Positions 18,959 through 27,473 of a stretch of 64,000 bases of DNA are shown here, piece after piece (the stretch's first letter is position 1; the number at the start of each line of letters is the position of its first letter). Origin of the DNA: JAKAVN01 sp963796565. GTDB taxonomy: Bacteria > Desulfobacterota > Binatia > Binatales > Binataceae. The notes under the pieces were generated by a model. That model worked only from the letters and a program-made list of their open reading frames with translations. It was not told where the DNA came from and searched no databases. Both the position numbers and the translations under genes were made by a program. The DNA lies in the NCBI GenBank assembly GCA_963796565.1, contig CAWCMA010000001.1, forward strand, positions 558,001 through 622,000, read 5' to 3'.

Positions 18959-20248
18959 TTAGCGGCGGAACAGCGTCGCCTCGCCGATCGGAAGTCCCAG
19001 TGCGTAGCGGCGCAGCCAGTCGAGCGCGACCTGTCCGGTGAGAATCTTTATCCAATCGCGATTGCCGCGCAGTTGATAGCGGCGCGCGGCCCGGGTTCCG
19101 TCGCTGCCGACCAGCGCGATACAGACCGTGCCGACCGGATGCTCGGCGGTGCCGCCGTCGGGTCCGGCGACGCCCGAGGTCGCGATTGCGACGTCGGCGC
19201 CGGCGCGCTCGCGCGCCCCGGCCGCCATCTCGAGCACGCATTGTTCGCTCACCGCACCATGCTGCTTGAGGGTTTCTTCGCGCACCCCGAGCAGGCCGGT
19301 TTTGAGCTCGTTGGAATAGGTCACGAAGTCGCCTTTGAAGAACTTCGAGCTGCCGGGCACGTTGGTGATGCGATGGCCGATAAGGCCGCCAGTGCAGGAT
19401 TCGGCGACTGCGAGCTGCAGGCCGCGTTCGGTGAACAGTTGCGCGACCACCTGCTCCATCGAGGCGTCGCCTTCGGCATAGATGAAGTCCGCGACCTTTC
19501 CGCGCACGCGCGCGCTCAGTTCCTCGAGCTTGCGTTCGGCCTCGCCCGGCTTGCCCTCGACCGTAACGCGCAGCGAAATCTGTGGGAAGGCGGCGCGAAA
19601 CGCGACCCGCGCCTCCTCGGGCTTGATCAGTCCGGCGACCGCTTCGTCGAGTCCCGATTCGCTGATGCCGAAAGTCTGGAACACCCGCACGGCGTAGATC
19701 GTGTCGCTGCCGCGGTTCTTTCTGAGCCACGGGAGGACGCTGTCCTCCATCATCGGTTTCATCTCGCGCGGCACGCCCGGCAGCACGACCAGATGACAGG
19801 TATGACCGTCTCCCTGAGGCACCGCCATACGGAACCCCGGCGCAGTGCCGAGCGGGTTGCGGATGACCTCCGAGGTTTCGGGCAGGTCGGCCTGTTTGAG
19901 ATTGTTCTCGGGCATCACGCGGTTGATCGACGCGAAGATGCGTTTCATGTGGTCGACGCTCTCCTGGTCGCGCACGAGCTTCCTGCCCGTGATGCGTCCC
20001 ACGGTCTCGTTGGTCAGGTCGTCGGCGGTGGGACCGATTCCGCCGGTCGAAACGACCACGTCGGCCATCGCCATGGCGGTCTTCCATGCCCACTCCAGCC
20101 GCTCGGGTACGTCGCCCACGGTCAGGACCGCGACGACCTCGATGCCGGCTTCGGCGAGCTTGTCGGCAAGGTAGTTGGAATTGGTGTCCACTATCCGGCC
20201 GGTGGTGATTTCGTCACCGGTGGAGAGAATGACCGCCTCATGAATCAT
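18959..20248 (-). CDS. cinA: CinA family nicotinamide-nucleotide amidohydrolase
   Basis: The 429-residue protein has both CinA parts. The N-terminal MoCF-like/ADP-ribose domain carries ILSTGDEITTGRIVDTN and STGGIGPTADDLT. The C-terminal deamidase domain carries AVAESCTGGLIGHRIT and SGVAGPDGG. It converts NMN to nicotinic acid mononucleotide in pyridine-nucleotide recycling. The ATG at 20248 is chosen because AAGGAG lies just upstream; the frame extends 12 codons further. It lies just downstream of pgpA on the same strand. Confidence 0.94.
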   Translation of the reverse strand: MIHEAVILSTGDEITTGRIVDTNSNYLADKLAEAGIEVVAVLTVGDVPERLEWAWKTAMAMADVVVSTGGIGPTADDLTNETVGRITGRKLVRDQESVDHMKRIFASINRVMPENNLKQADLPETSEVIRNPLGTAPGFRMAVPQGDGHTCHLVVLPGVPREMKPMMEDSVLPWLRKNRGSDTIYAVRVFQTFGISESGLDEAVAGLIKPEEARVAFRAAFPQISLRVTVEGKPGEAERKLEELSARVRGKVADFIYAEGDASMEQVVAQLFTERGLQLAVAESCTGGLIGHRITNVPGSSKFFKGDFVTYSNELKTGLLGVREETLKQHGAVSEQCVLEMAAGARERAGADVAIATSGVAGPDGGTAEHPVGTVCIALVGSDGTRAARRYQLRGNRDWIKILTGQVALDWLRRYALGLPIGEATLFRR

Positions 20249-20294
20249 CGCTGGCTCCTTGCCCGCGCGTGCCGGGCCGCTCAAATGCGCCGCG

Positions 20295-20765
20295 CTACAG
20301 CGAAACTACCAGCGCGAGCGCGTGCAGCACGAGGTTCGCATATATGGCCGCCGCCACATCGTCAAGCATTACCGCGACGCCGCCCCGCATGCGGCGATCG
20401 ATAAGCCCCGCGGGCTCGGGCTTGAGAATGTCGAACAGGCGAAACAGCGCGAAGCCCGCACCGAACGCGATCCAGCCCGCCGCCGGGCAAAGATACATCG
20501 TTAGCGCCATTCCGACTATTTCATCAATCACGATATGTGAACTGTCGTGCTGATCGAGAAGTTTTTCGGCGCGTTCCGAAACCCAGCATCCCACGGCGAA
20601 CAGCGCCGCGATAAGGGCGAGCGCGCCGAGTGGCGACCGATGCTCCAGCGGCACCGTGACGCCCCACGCCAGCAGCAATCCCACCACCGAGCCGGCGGTG
20701 CCGGGAGCGAACGGCGCGTAGCCGCTGTAAAATCCGGTCGCCAGGAAAAGTATCAGCTTGCGCAC
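20295..20765 (-). CDS. pgpA: Phosphatidylglycerophosphatase A
   Basis: PgpA removes phosphate from phosphatidylglycerol phosphate in the inner membrane. The product is about 156 residues with several membrane helices. GYAPFAPGTAGS and the acidic HIVIDEIVGM and ILKPEPAG motifs are family hallmarks; the Asp/Glu residues bind Mg2+. No ATG precedes the conserved start, so a GTG at 20765 (reading VRKLILFLATGF) is chosen. The upstream kinase-like gene ends 14 bp before it. Confidence 0.9.
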   Translation of the reverse strand: MRKLILFLATGFYSGYAPFAPGTAGSVVGLLLAWGVTVPLEHRSPLGALALIAALFAVGCWVSERAEKLLDQHDSSHIVIDEIVGMALTMYLCPAAGWIAFGAGFALFRLFDILKPEPAGLIDRRMRGGVAVMLDDVAAAIYANLVLHALALVVSL

Positions 20766-20779
20766 AAATAGGGACGGTC

Positions 20780-21601
20780 TTAGTCGGAACGGACGGGGAT
20801 TGGTGGCTCGTCGGCTTCCACAGCCACCGAGCGCACGCCTTCGACCTGGCTCGCGACCTGGTTGGCGAGCTCGTCCCACGGCGGCACCAGCCCGGGCCCG
20901 TGCACCTGCACGGCGCCCTGGACACATAGGACCTCGATCGGCGCGTGGCCGAGTTTGGGATGCGCGTGACAGGCAGCCCGCACCTGAGCGGCGGTCGCCT
21001 CGTCGCGCGTCTGCTGCCATTGTTCGGCGCTGACCTGCGCGTCAATCTGCTCGGCGCATGCGGCGAGGCCGGTGGCGCTGATTTCCAGCGGCGCCCCGTA
21101 GCCGTTGAGTACGATGTCGTAAGAGGCGGAGTCATCGATATCAACGCCCATCAGGGTCTGGATGCGCGCGCGCACTTCGCGGTCATGGTCGCGCACGCGT
21201 CGCTGCGCGGCCACCGGAGTGAGGTTTTCCGTTTCGGCCACCAACTTGACCCGATCGTCGAAAGGCCCGACGACGCGGACCTTCAGCCCGCAGCCGTAGG
21301 GCGGCATGAACACCGCCGCGGTCTGGCTGACCGCGACTAAACGGTCCTGCGCCATCTCGCGCAGCAGATTGGCCCGAAAAAAGGACACGAAGCGTGCGCT
21401 CTCGGTCTTCAGGCGCGACCAGAAGTGCGGCTGGCGCTCGTCGAGCACCACCAGTTGTTCGGCGGTGACGTTGTAGATGCGCGAGACCTGCGCGATCAGA
21501 TCCTCTCTGCTCAGGAACCGGTATCCAAGCCGCTTGGCCACCATGTGCGCGAGCTCGGTGCCGCGGGAGCCAAGCTGCTGACTAATCGCAATTATCGCCA
21601 T
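20780..21601 (-). CDS. Cytidylate-kinase-like protein with C-terminal BON domain
   Basis: The 273-residue product has two parts. Residues 1-190 match the cytidylate kinase-like family: ISQQLGSRGTELA is a P-loop variant (usually SRQxGSGGxEIA), followed by LGYRFLSREDL and the late Arg-rich DHDREVRARI. From about residue 195 on, VRAACHAHPKLGHAPIEVLCVQGAVQVHGPG with VEGVRSVAVE reads as a BON domain, a small fold linked to membranes or ligand binding. The fusion is unusual. Nucleotide phosphorylation is plausible; the substrate is not known. Confidence 0.8.
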   Translation of the reverse strand: MAIIAISQQLGSRGTELAHMVAKRLGYRFLSREDLIAQVSRIYNVTAEQLVVLDERQPHFWSRLKTESARFVSFFRANLLREMAQDRLVAVSQTAAVFMPPYGCGLKVRVVGPFDDRVKLVAETENLTPVAAQRRVRDHDREVRARIQTLMGVDIDDSASYDIVLNGYGAPLEISATGLAACAEQIDAQVSAEQWQQTRDEATAAQVRAACHAHPKLGHAPIEVLCVQGAVQVHGPGLVPPWDELANQVASQVEGVRSVAVEADEPPIPVRSD

Positions 21602-21851
21602 CGGCGGTCCCTCGGGTGCGCCAGATTATGGGTGCGCGAGATAAAATCCCCCGGCGCAATCTTAAATGCTCGCCGGTTACGTGGCAAACCGCGGTGCGAT
21701 GGCTTTGCGCGGCGCGGGCGGATAGGATTTTTGCGCCGGCTGGCGGCGCGTGTCACTCCGCGACGCGGAATTCAGAGCGGATGGCGTGGCGTGGGCCGGT
21801 ACTCGCTCCTGCAAGATCATTGGCAAGATCATTGGTAGGATCACCGCAACC

Positions 21852-22976
21852 ATGGCGATAGCTCGACGCAAATCACGAATTGGCGGCGCACCGATCAATC
21901 CCGCGCCGGTGCGCGGCGACATGACCGCCGCGGAACTGATCGATACCGCGTTCCTGGCATACAACGGTCGGCGCCTGCGCGAGGCCTGCCGGCTATTCGC
22001 TGAAAAAATGCTCGAGCCCGACGTGCTGGTCGGCATGAGCATCACCGGCGCTCTCACGCCGGCGGGACTGGGGATGTCGTGTCTCATTCCGCTGATCGAA
22101 AACGGCTTCGTCGATTGGGCGGTGTCGACCGGCGCCAACCTCTATCACGACACGCACTTCGCCCTGGGCCTGCAGATGTTCCAGGGATCGGCCGAGGCCG
22201 ACGACGTGGCGTTGCACAAGGCCGGCGTGGTCAGAATCTACGACATCTTCTTCGACTACCGCGTGCTGCTCTCGACCGACGCTTTTTTCCGGCAAATCGC
22301 GCGGCAGGAAGAGTTCCAGCATCCGATGAGCAGCGCCGAGTTTCATCATCGCGCCGGCCGTTACGTGGCCGAGCGCGAGCGCGTGCTCAAGCTGCATAGC
22401 CGCTCGATGCTGGCCGCGGCGCACGCCTGCGCGGTGCCCATATACACCTCGTCGCCCGGCGATTCGTCGATCGGGATGAACCTGGCGCTGCTCGAGATCG
22501 AGGGCTACGGCCTGCGCCTGGACCCGCTCGCCGACGTCAACGAGACCGCGGCGATTGTGTACGCGGCCAAGGCCGCCGGAATGAAAAGCGCGGTGTTCAT
22601 CCTGGGCGGCGGCTCGCCCAAGAATTTCATGCTGCAAACCGAGCCGCAAATCCAGGAAGTGATGGGCGTGGCGGAAAAAGGCCACGACTATTTTCTCCAG
22701 GTGACCGACGCGCGCCCCGACACCGGCGGACTGAGCGGCGCGACCCCGTCGGAGGCGGTGAGCTGGGGCAAGATCGATCCCAATCGCCTGCCCGACTCGG
22801 TCGTTTGCTACGTGGACTCCACGGTGGCGTTGCCGCTGATCACGGCCTACGCGCTGGCGCGCCGCAAGCCGCGCCGGTTGCGGCGCCTGTACGACGAACG
22901 CGAGACGATGATGACGCGGCTGCGCACCGCCTACGAGCGCGTGCGGCGCAAGCGGCTGCGCCGGGGCGAGTCGTGA
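21852..22976 (+). CDS. Deoxyhypusine synthase-like protein
   Basis: This 374-residue member of the deoxyhypusine/homospermidine synthase fold uses NAD and a spermidine-type aminobutyl donor. MSITGALTPAGLG and STGANLYHDTHF are NAD-site motifs. The region of the catalytic Lys is LGGGSPKNF, with Lys257 aligning with the lysine that forms the imine. TDARPDTGGLSGATPSEAVSWGK is also conserved. Bacteria lack hypusine on EF-P, so the bacterial reaction (homospermidine or another polyamine product) is uncertain. The ATG at 21852 is preferred; the frame extends 34 codons upstream through a short repeat. The stop overlaps the cysQ-like gene. Confidence 0.85.
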   Translation: MAIARRKSRIGGAPINPAPVRGDMTAAELIDTAFLAYNGRRLREACRLFAEKMLEPDVLVGMSITGALTPAGLGMSCLIPLIENGFVDWAVSTGANLYHDTHFALGLQMFQGSAEADDVALHKAGVVRIYDIFFDYRVLLSTDAFFRQIARQEEFQHPMSSAEFHHRAGRYVAERERVLKLHSRSMLAAAHACAVPIYTSSPGDSSIGMNLALLEIEGYGLRLDPLADVNETAAIVYAAKAAGMKSAVFILGGGSPKNFMLQTEPQIQEVMGVAEKGHDYFLQVTDARPDTGGLSGATPSEAVSWGKIDPNRLPDSVVCYVDSTVALPLITAYALARRKPRRLRRLYDERETMMTRLRTAYERVRRKRLRRGES

Positions 22977-23785
22977 GCGATGCGATGAAGAAAACGCCGG
23001 GCGGCGAGCTTGCGCGCGAGCTCGAGCACGCGCGCGCGGGGGCTCTGGAAGCGGGCAAAATTCTCCGGCGCCACTTCCGCGACGGCGGCTACGAGGTCGG
23101 CTCCAAGGGCCGTGACAATCCGGTGACCTCGGCCGACCTCGAGGCCGACGCCGCGCTCCGCGAGCATCTGAGCCGGGCCTTTCCCGACTACGGATGGCTT
23201 TCCGAGGAGACCGCCGACAATGCCGCGCGGCTTTCCCGCCGGCGCGTGTGGATCGTCGACCCGCTCGACGGCACCAAGGAATTCATCAAGGGCATCCCGG
23301 AGTTCGTGGTCGCGATCGCGCTCGCCGAGGACGGCGTGCCGGTGCTCGGCGTGAGTTACAACCCGATCAAGCGCGAACTGTTCTGGGCCGCGCGCGGCGC
23401 CGGCTGCTTTCTCGACGATCGCCCGGTGCACGTGACCGCCGCCGCCGGCCTGGCCGGTTCGGTGGTGCTCGCCAGCCGCAGTGAGACCGCGCGCGGCGAG
23501 TGGGGCGCTTATAAGGATAAGATTGTCGCCAAGCCGATCGGTAGCGTCGCCTACAAGCTCGCGCTGGTGGCGGCAGGCCAGGCCGACGGGACCTTCACTG
23601 CCACGCCCAAGAGCGAATGGGACGTCGCGTCGGGCGCCGCGCTGCTGGCCGAGGCGGGCGGCGTGATGACCGACATCCATGGCGATCCGATCCGCTTCAA
23701 TCGCAAGCACGTCAAGCTCGACGGCTTCGTCGCCGCGGGCCCGGCGTTGCATGCGGCGCTGAGCAAGCTGCTAATCAGGAAATAG
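22973..23785 (+). CDS. Inositol-monophosphatase-family phosphatase, CysQ-like (PAP phosphatase)
   Basis: This 270-residue metal-dependent phosphatase has all the metal ligands: SEETAD, WIVDPLDGTKEFIKG and SEWDVASGAALLAEAGG. DPLDGTKEFIKGIPEFVV is closest to CysQ, which hydrolyses 3'-phosphoadenosine 5'-phosphate. That would fit the PAPS-using sulfotransferases at the left of the window, though they are not adjacent. A GTG at 22973 overlaps the previous stop (GTGA); an ATG at 22985 is the alternative. Confidence 0.88.
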   Translation: MSDAMKKTPGGELARELEHARAGALEAGKILRRHFRDGGYEVGSKGRDNPVTSADLEADAALREHLSRAFPDYGWLSEETADNAARLSRRRVWIVDPLDGTKEFIKGIPEFVVAIALAEDGVPVLGVSYNPIKRELFWAARGAGCFLDDRPVHVTAAAGLAGSVVLASRSETARGEWGAYKDKIVAKPIGSVAYKLALVAAGQADGTFTATPKSEWDVASGAALLAEAGGVMTDIHGDPIRFNRKHVKLDGFVAAGPALHAALSKLLIRK

Positions 23786-23829
23786 TGGCGTCGACGGTCG
23801 CGAGCGCCAAGCGCGGCAGTGCCCCGCCG

Positions 23830-25119
23830 CTAGATCTTGCGCTCACCGCTGCCCCAGACGTCGTATGCGACGAGCCCCACCAGGTAGACGGCGGCGGCAA
23901 GGTAGAACACGCCCGAGTATGAGCCGGTAGCCTGCACGATGAAGCCGGTGGCGGCGACGCCGATAATTCCCGGCAGCGTGGCGAAGGTGTTCGAGATACC
24001 CATCAGGATTCCCGCGTAGCGCGGCGCTACGTCCAGATGGTTGACGCCCCAGCCGCCCATCCCGATCGCGGTACCGCCGATCGATACGGTCGCGAGTATC
24101 ACCGCCTGCACGGCCGAGTGCGCAAAGGGCATCGCGCACACTGCCGCCGCGCCGAGTCCAAAAGCGATCGTTTGCAGCGTCTTGCGCACCGCCGTCATCC
24201 GCATCCCGCGCCGCTGCAGGCCGTCAGCGAGCCATCCGCTGCAATTGCCGACCACGAACGCCGCCAGATATGGCACCACCGCCATCACGCCCAAGTCCTT
24301 GAGCGGCACGTGAAAGGTGTGATCGAGATAGCTCGGCAGCCAGAGCAGCAGGATGTAGAAGCCGAAGTTGTTGCACAGATGGGCCATCACGATCGCCCAC
24401 ACCGCTGGCTCGCGGCAGATTTTGCCCCACGGGATGGCTTCCGCGGCGTCAACTTCAGACCGCCCCGCGCGAATCTCGGCCATCTCGGCGGTGCTCACGC
24501 CGCGCGCGTTCTCCGGCCAATCCGCCGCCTTCCACCACCAGGTCGCGAGCCACAACAATCCGAGGAGCCCCGAGATGTAGAACACGGCCTCCCATCCGAA
24601 GGCGATTATTATCGGCGGGCTCGCGAGCAGGGCGATGATCGTGCCGAGCGCGGTGCCGCTAAGGTGCAGCGAGATCGCGCGAGCCCGTTCCGAAGCCGGC
24701 GTCCAGCGCGCGGCGATCGAATGGATCGCGGGAAAGTTGACCGCCTCGCCCGCGCCGAGCGCGCCGCGCATGAACAGCAGCAGCCCAAAGGACGCGGTCG
24801 CGATCGGCGTGAAGAATGTCGCAATCGACCACAGCGCCACGCCAGCGCCCAGCACGCGCTTGCCGCCGAAGCGATCGGCGAACAATCCGCCGGGCAACTG
24901 AAACCACAGATAGCCCCAGAAGAAGGACGACAGGATAAGGCCGCGCTGGGCCTCGCTGTAACCCTTGGCGTGGGCGAGCGGGATGATCGCGATCGAAATG
25001 TTGACGCGGTCGACGTAGCAGAGCACCGTCGACAGCGCGAACAGAACGATGACGGTGTAGCGCCGCGGCCAGCGCACCGCCATCGCAACCGTGGCCTCGG
25101 CTGGGAATGAATCGGGCAT
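23830..25119 (-). CDS. MFS transporter, anion:cation symporter type
   Basis: This 429-residue protein has twelve membrane helices. FADRFGGKRVL after helix 2 is the MFS loop motif, and the N-terminal helix has LCYVDRVNISIAI, as in the SLC17-like ACS family (hexuronate, phthalate and related organic acids). The substrate is not readable. It is convergent with cysQ, and no catabolic operon is attached. The XRE regulator at 25211-25639 lies upstream on the same strand. Confidence 0.88.
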   Translation of the reverse strand: MPDSFPAEATVAMAVRWPRRYTVIVLFALSTVLCYVDRVNISIAIIPLAHAKGYSEAQRGLILSSFFWGYLWFQLPGGLFADRFGGKRVLGAGVALWSIATFFTPIATASFGLLLFMRGALGAGEAVNFPAIHSIAARWTPASERARAISLHLSGTALGTIIALLASPPIIIAFGWEAVFYISGLLGLLWLATWWWKAADWPENARGVSTAEMAEIRAGRSEVDAAEAIPWGKICREPAVWAIVMAHLCNNFGFYILLLWLPSYLDHTFHVPLKDLGVMAVVPYLAAFVVGNCSGWLADGLQRRGMRMTAVRKTLQTIAFGLGAAAVCAMPFAHSAVQAVILATVSIGGTAIGMGGWGVNHLDVAPRYAGILMGISNTFATLPGIIGVAATGFIVQATGSYSGVFYLAAAVYLVGLVAYDVWGSGERKI

Positions 25120-25210
25120 CGCAAGTCCGCGCCGAGCTTAGTTGGGCGGCGCGGACTTTACCAACTGCCGCGCTTCGACCACTCGCGCCGTCCCGAGCCG
25201 CCCGTGCCAC

Positions 25211-25639
25211 CTAGAGGCTGAGTGCCAGGCGGATGGCGTTGAGAATATAGATGAAGTCGCGTGGCGCGCGCGCTTCACCCATCGCCGCGACTCGCCCCAG
25301 CACGTCCATTTCTTCTGCGCTGATGTTGTGCGCGCGCCGAAGGCGATCGTCGTGCCGGAATTCTTCCCAGGCCGAGCGGCGGCCGCCGCTGTTCGCGGTG
25401 CTGAGCAGATCGCGCGTGCGGGGGTTGGCGAGGAAGTAGAGTTCGCGGCTTTGCAGGCCGAGCACCTCGCTCAGCCGCGCGATCACTTTCTCCGACGGAT
25501 GGCGCTTGCCGGACTCCAGGTGGCCGATATACGGAGTCGAAGTCTTAATCCGCGTGGCGACGTCTTCCTGAGTGAGATCGAGTTGGCGGCGGCGCTCGCG
25601 GATGGCGGCGCCGAAAGTTCGTTGAATCGCTTTTGGCAT
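25211..25639 (-). CDS. XRE-family transcriptional regulator
   Basis: The 142-residue protein has a Cro/C1 helix-turn-helix at residues 8-65 (IRERRRQLDLTQEDVATRI, TPYIGHLESGKRHPSEKVIARLSEVLGL). The C-terminal 75 residues are alpha-helical and of no known domain; they may serve in oligomerisation. The target is unknown; the MFS gene that follows on the same strand is a candidate. Confidence 0.85.
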   Translation of the reverse strand: MPKAIQRTFGAAIRERRRQLDLTQEDVATRIKTSTPYIGHLESGKRHPSEKVIARLSEVLGLQSRELYFLANPRTRDLLSTANSGGRRSAWEEFRHDDRLRRAHNISAEEMDVLGRVAAMGEARAPRDFIYILNAIRLALSL

Positions 25640-25733
25640 CGGAGATCCTCTCTAGCGGCCGGGCTCGGCGGCCGGGCCGAGCGCGAGCGTGCCGGTCAAT
25701 TTCAATTGCCTCGGCCAGGTGCCCTACGGATTG

Positions 25734-26087
25734 TCAATTGCCGTACGGATTGCGCCCCTGGTTGAGATAGAGCGAGAAATCCTCGACTGAGCCCGCCGCG
25801 TGGATGGGGCCGCGAAAATGCTCGCGAGCGCCGGCGCCAAGCGGCCCGACCTGGAGCCGGTCCTCGCCGAGCGGACGGCCCGCGTGGTCGTAGTAATGAA
25901 TTTCCAGATCGAGCGAGGCGGGACGCGTGCCCGTGTTGCGCAGGTCGCCCGCCACGAACACGTTATCGCCCTCGTGCTCGAGGCGGCTGTCGATTACCTT
26001 TATCGGCTGCACGTGCAGCAGCAGCACGAACACGACGGCGACGAAAGCCATCGCTCCCAGCACGATGAAAAGCGTACCCTTGCGCAT
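25734..26087 (-). CDS. Membrane-anchored protein with an extracytoplasmic FxLYD-like beta domain
   Basis: The 117-residue product has one N-terminal membrane segment (about residues 5-27). A beta-rich domain follows, with VFVAGDLRNTGTRPASLDLEIHYYD, resembling the FxLYD/DUF3426 type of fold that sits outside the inner membrane. Function unknown. It lies 27 bp downstream of the acyl-CoA dehydrogenase gene on the same strand. Confidence 0.65.
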   Translation of the reverse strand: MRKGTLFIVLGAMAFVAVVFVLLLHVQPIKVIDSRLEHEGDNVFVAGDLRNTGTRPASLDLEIHYYDHAGRPLGEDRLQVGPLGAGAREHFRGPIHAAGSVEDFSLYLNQGRNPYGN

Positions 26088-26114
26088 GGCCGCTGCCGTC
26101 CGCCCGCGGAGCGA

Positions 26115-27278
26115 TCAGTATGAACGCGGCAGGTGCAGCACGTGCTCGCTTATCGTGTTGAGCACCATCTCCTGCGAGACCGGCGCGATTTTAAGCATCC
26201 GGCACTCGCGAAAATAGCGCTCGACGTCATATTCGCGCATGTAGCCGTAGCCGCCCAGCGTCTGCACCGCGCGATCGCAGGCTTCGAAGGAGGCGTCGGC
26301 GGCGCGCAGCTTGGCGATGTTGGCTTCGGGCCCGCAGGGCTTGCGATGGTCGAACAGCCAGGCCGCCTTCATCGTCATCAGCTCGGCCACCTCGAGCTTG
26401 GAGTAGGCATCGGCGAGCGGATGGGCGATGGCTTGGTTCTGGCCGATCGGGCGTCCGAAGACGATGCGCTCCTTGGCGTAGCGCACGGCCTTGTCGACCG
26501 CGGCGCGTCCTATTCCGATCGCCTCGGAGGCTATAAGGATGCGCTCCGGGTTGAGTCCGTCGAGCAGGTAGCGGAAGCCCTTGCCTTCCTCGCCGATCAA
26601 GTCGGCGGCCGAGACCTTGAGGTTGTCGATGAAAAGCATGTTGGTATCGACGGCGTGGCGGCCGAGTTTGAGCAGCTCACGCACCTCGATCGCATCGCGG
26701 TCGAGGTCGGCGAAGAACAGGCTCATCCCCTCGGTCTTCTTAGCCACCTGCTCGAACGGCGTGGTGCGCGTCAGCAGCAGCATCTTGTGCGCTTCCTGCG
26801 CCTTGGTGGTGAAGACCTTGCGTCCGTTAATCACGTAGTTGTCGCCCTCGCGCCGGGCGAAGGTCTTGATATGGGTGATGTCGTTGCCGGCGTCGGGTTC
26901 GGTCACGGCGAACGCGGCGTGCATCTCGCCGCTGACTACCCGCGGCAGGTAGCGGCGCTTCATCTCCTCGGTACCGTGCATCACGATCGGCGTGAGGCCG
27001 AAGATCGACAGGTGGATCGCGCTGGCGGCGTTCATCGCGCCGGCGTAGGCGACCTCGCGCATCACCAGCGCGGCCTCCGTGATCCCCAGGCCGCTGCCGC
27101 CGAATTCCTCGGGGATCGCCACCCCCAGGTAACCGGCCTTGGCGACGGCCTGATAGAAGTCGTGCGGGAATTCGTGCGCGGCGTCCTTGGCGCGCCAGTA
27201 CTCGTCGTCGAAACGCGCGCACATCGCGCGCACACCTTGCACGATTTCCTGCTGTGCCTCGGTCAGATCAAAGTCCAT
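26115..27278 (-). CDS. Acyl-CoA dehydrogenase
   Basis: This 387-residue flavoprotein follows the standard three-domain ACAD plan. AFAVTEPDAGNDITHIKT is the first ACAD signature (FAD contact) and QTLGGYGYMREYDVERYFRECRM the C-terminal one. The catalytic base is probably the Glu in the YMRE/ER segment, as in short/medium-chain enzymes. It oxidises acyl-CoA at the alpha-beta bond and passes electrons to ETF. No other beta-oxidation genes are nearby, so chain preference is unknown. Confidence 0.95.
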   Translation of the reverse strand: MDFDLTEAQQEIVQGVRAMCARFDDEYWRAKDAAHEFPHDFYQAVAKAGYLGVAIPEEFGGSGLGITEAALVMREVAYAGAMNAASAIHLSIFGLTPIVMHGTEEMKRRYLPRVVSGEMHAAFAVTEPDAGNDITHIKTFARREGDNYVINGRKVFTTKAQEAHKMLLLTRTTPFEQVAKKTEGMSLFFADLDRDAIEVRELLKLGRHAVDTNMLFIDNLKVSAADLIGEEGKGFRYLLDGLNPERILIASEAIGIGRAAVDKAVRYAKERIVFGRPIGQNQAIAHPLADAYSKLEVAELMTMKAAWLFDHRKPCGPEANIAKLRAADASFEACDRAVQTLGGYGYMREYDVERYFRECRMLKIAPVSQEMVLNTISEHVLHLPRSY

Positions 27279-27473
27279 GTCACCATCCGTTGAAATGAAG
27301 TGTTGCTTGCAAAGAGCGTAGCAGCGGCGCGCCGCCCGGCGCCGATTTGACTATGGCATCTTAACCGCTCACCCCATTATTACAACCTGACCGCGTCCAA
27401 TCTAAACCGCTCGCATCGCCCCCGGGACGTCGACTGCCTTAACGCGCTCACCTATAAAAAATGGGATGAGCTC

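Noticed and set aside
21811..21836. Two copies of AAGATCATTGG upstream of the DHS-like gene
   Set aside because: Short, in a tract before the preferred start; probably slippage with no clear function.
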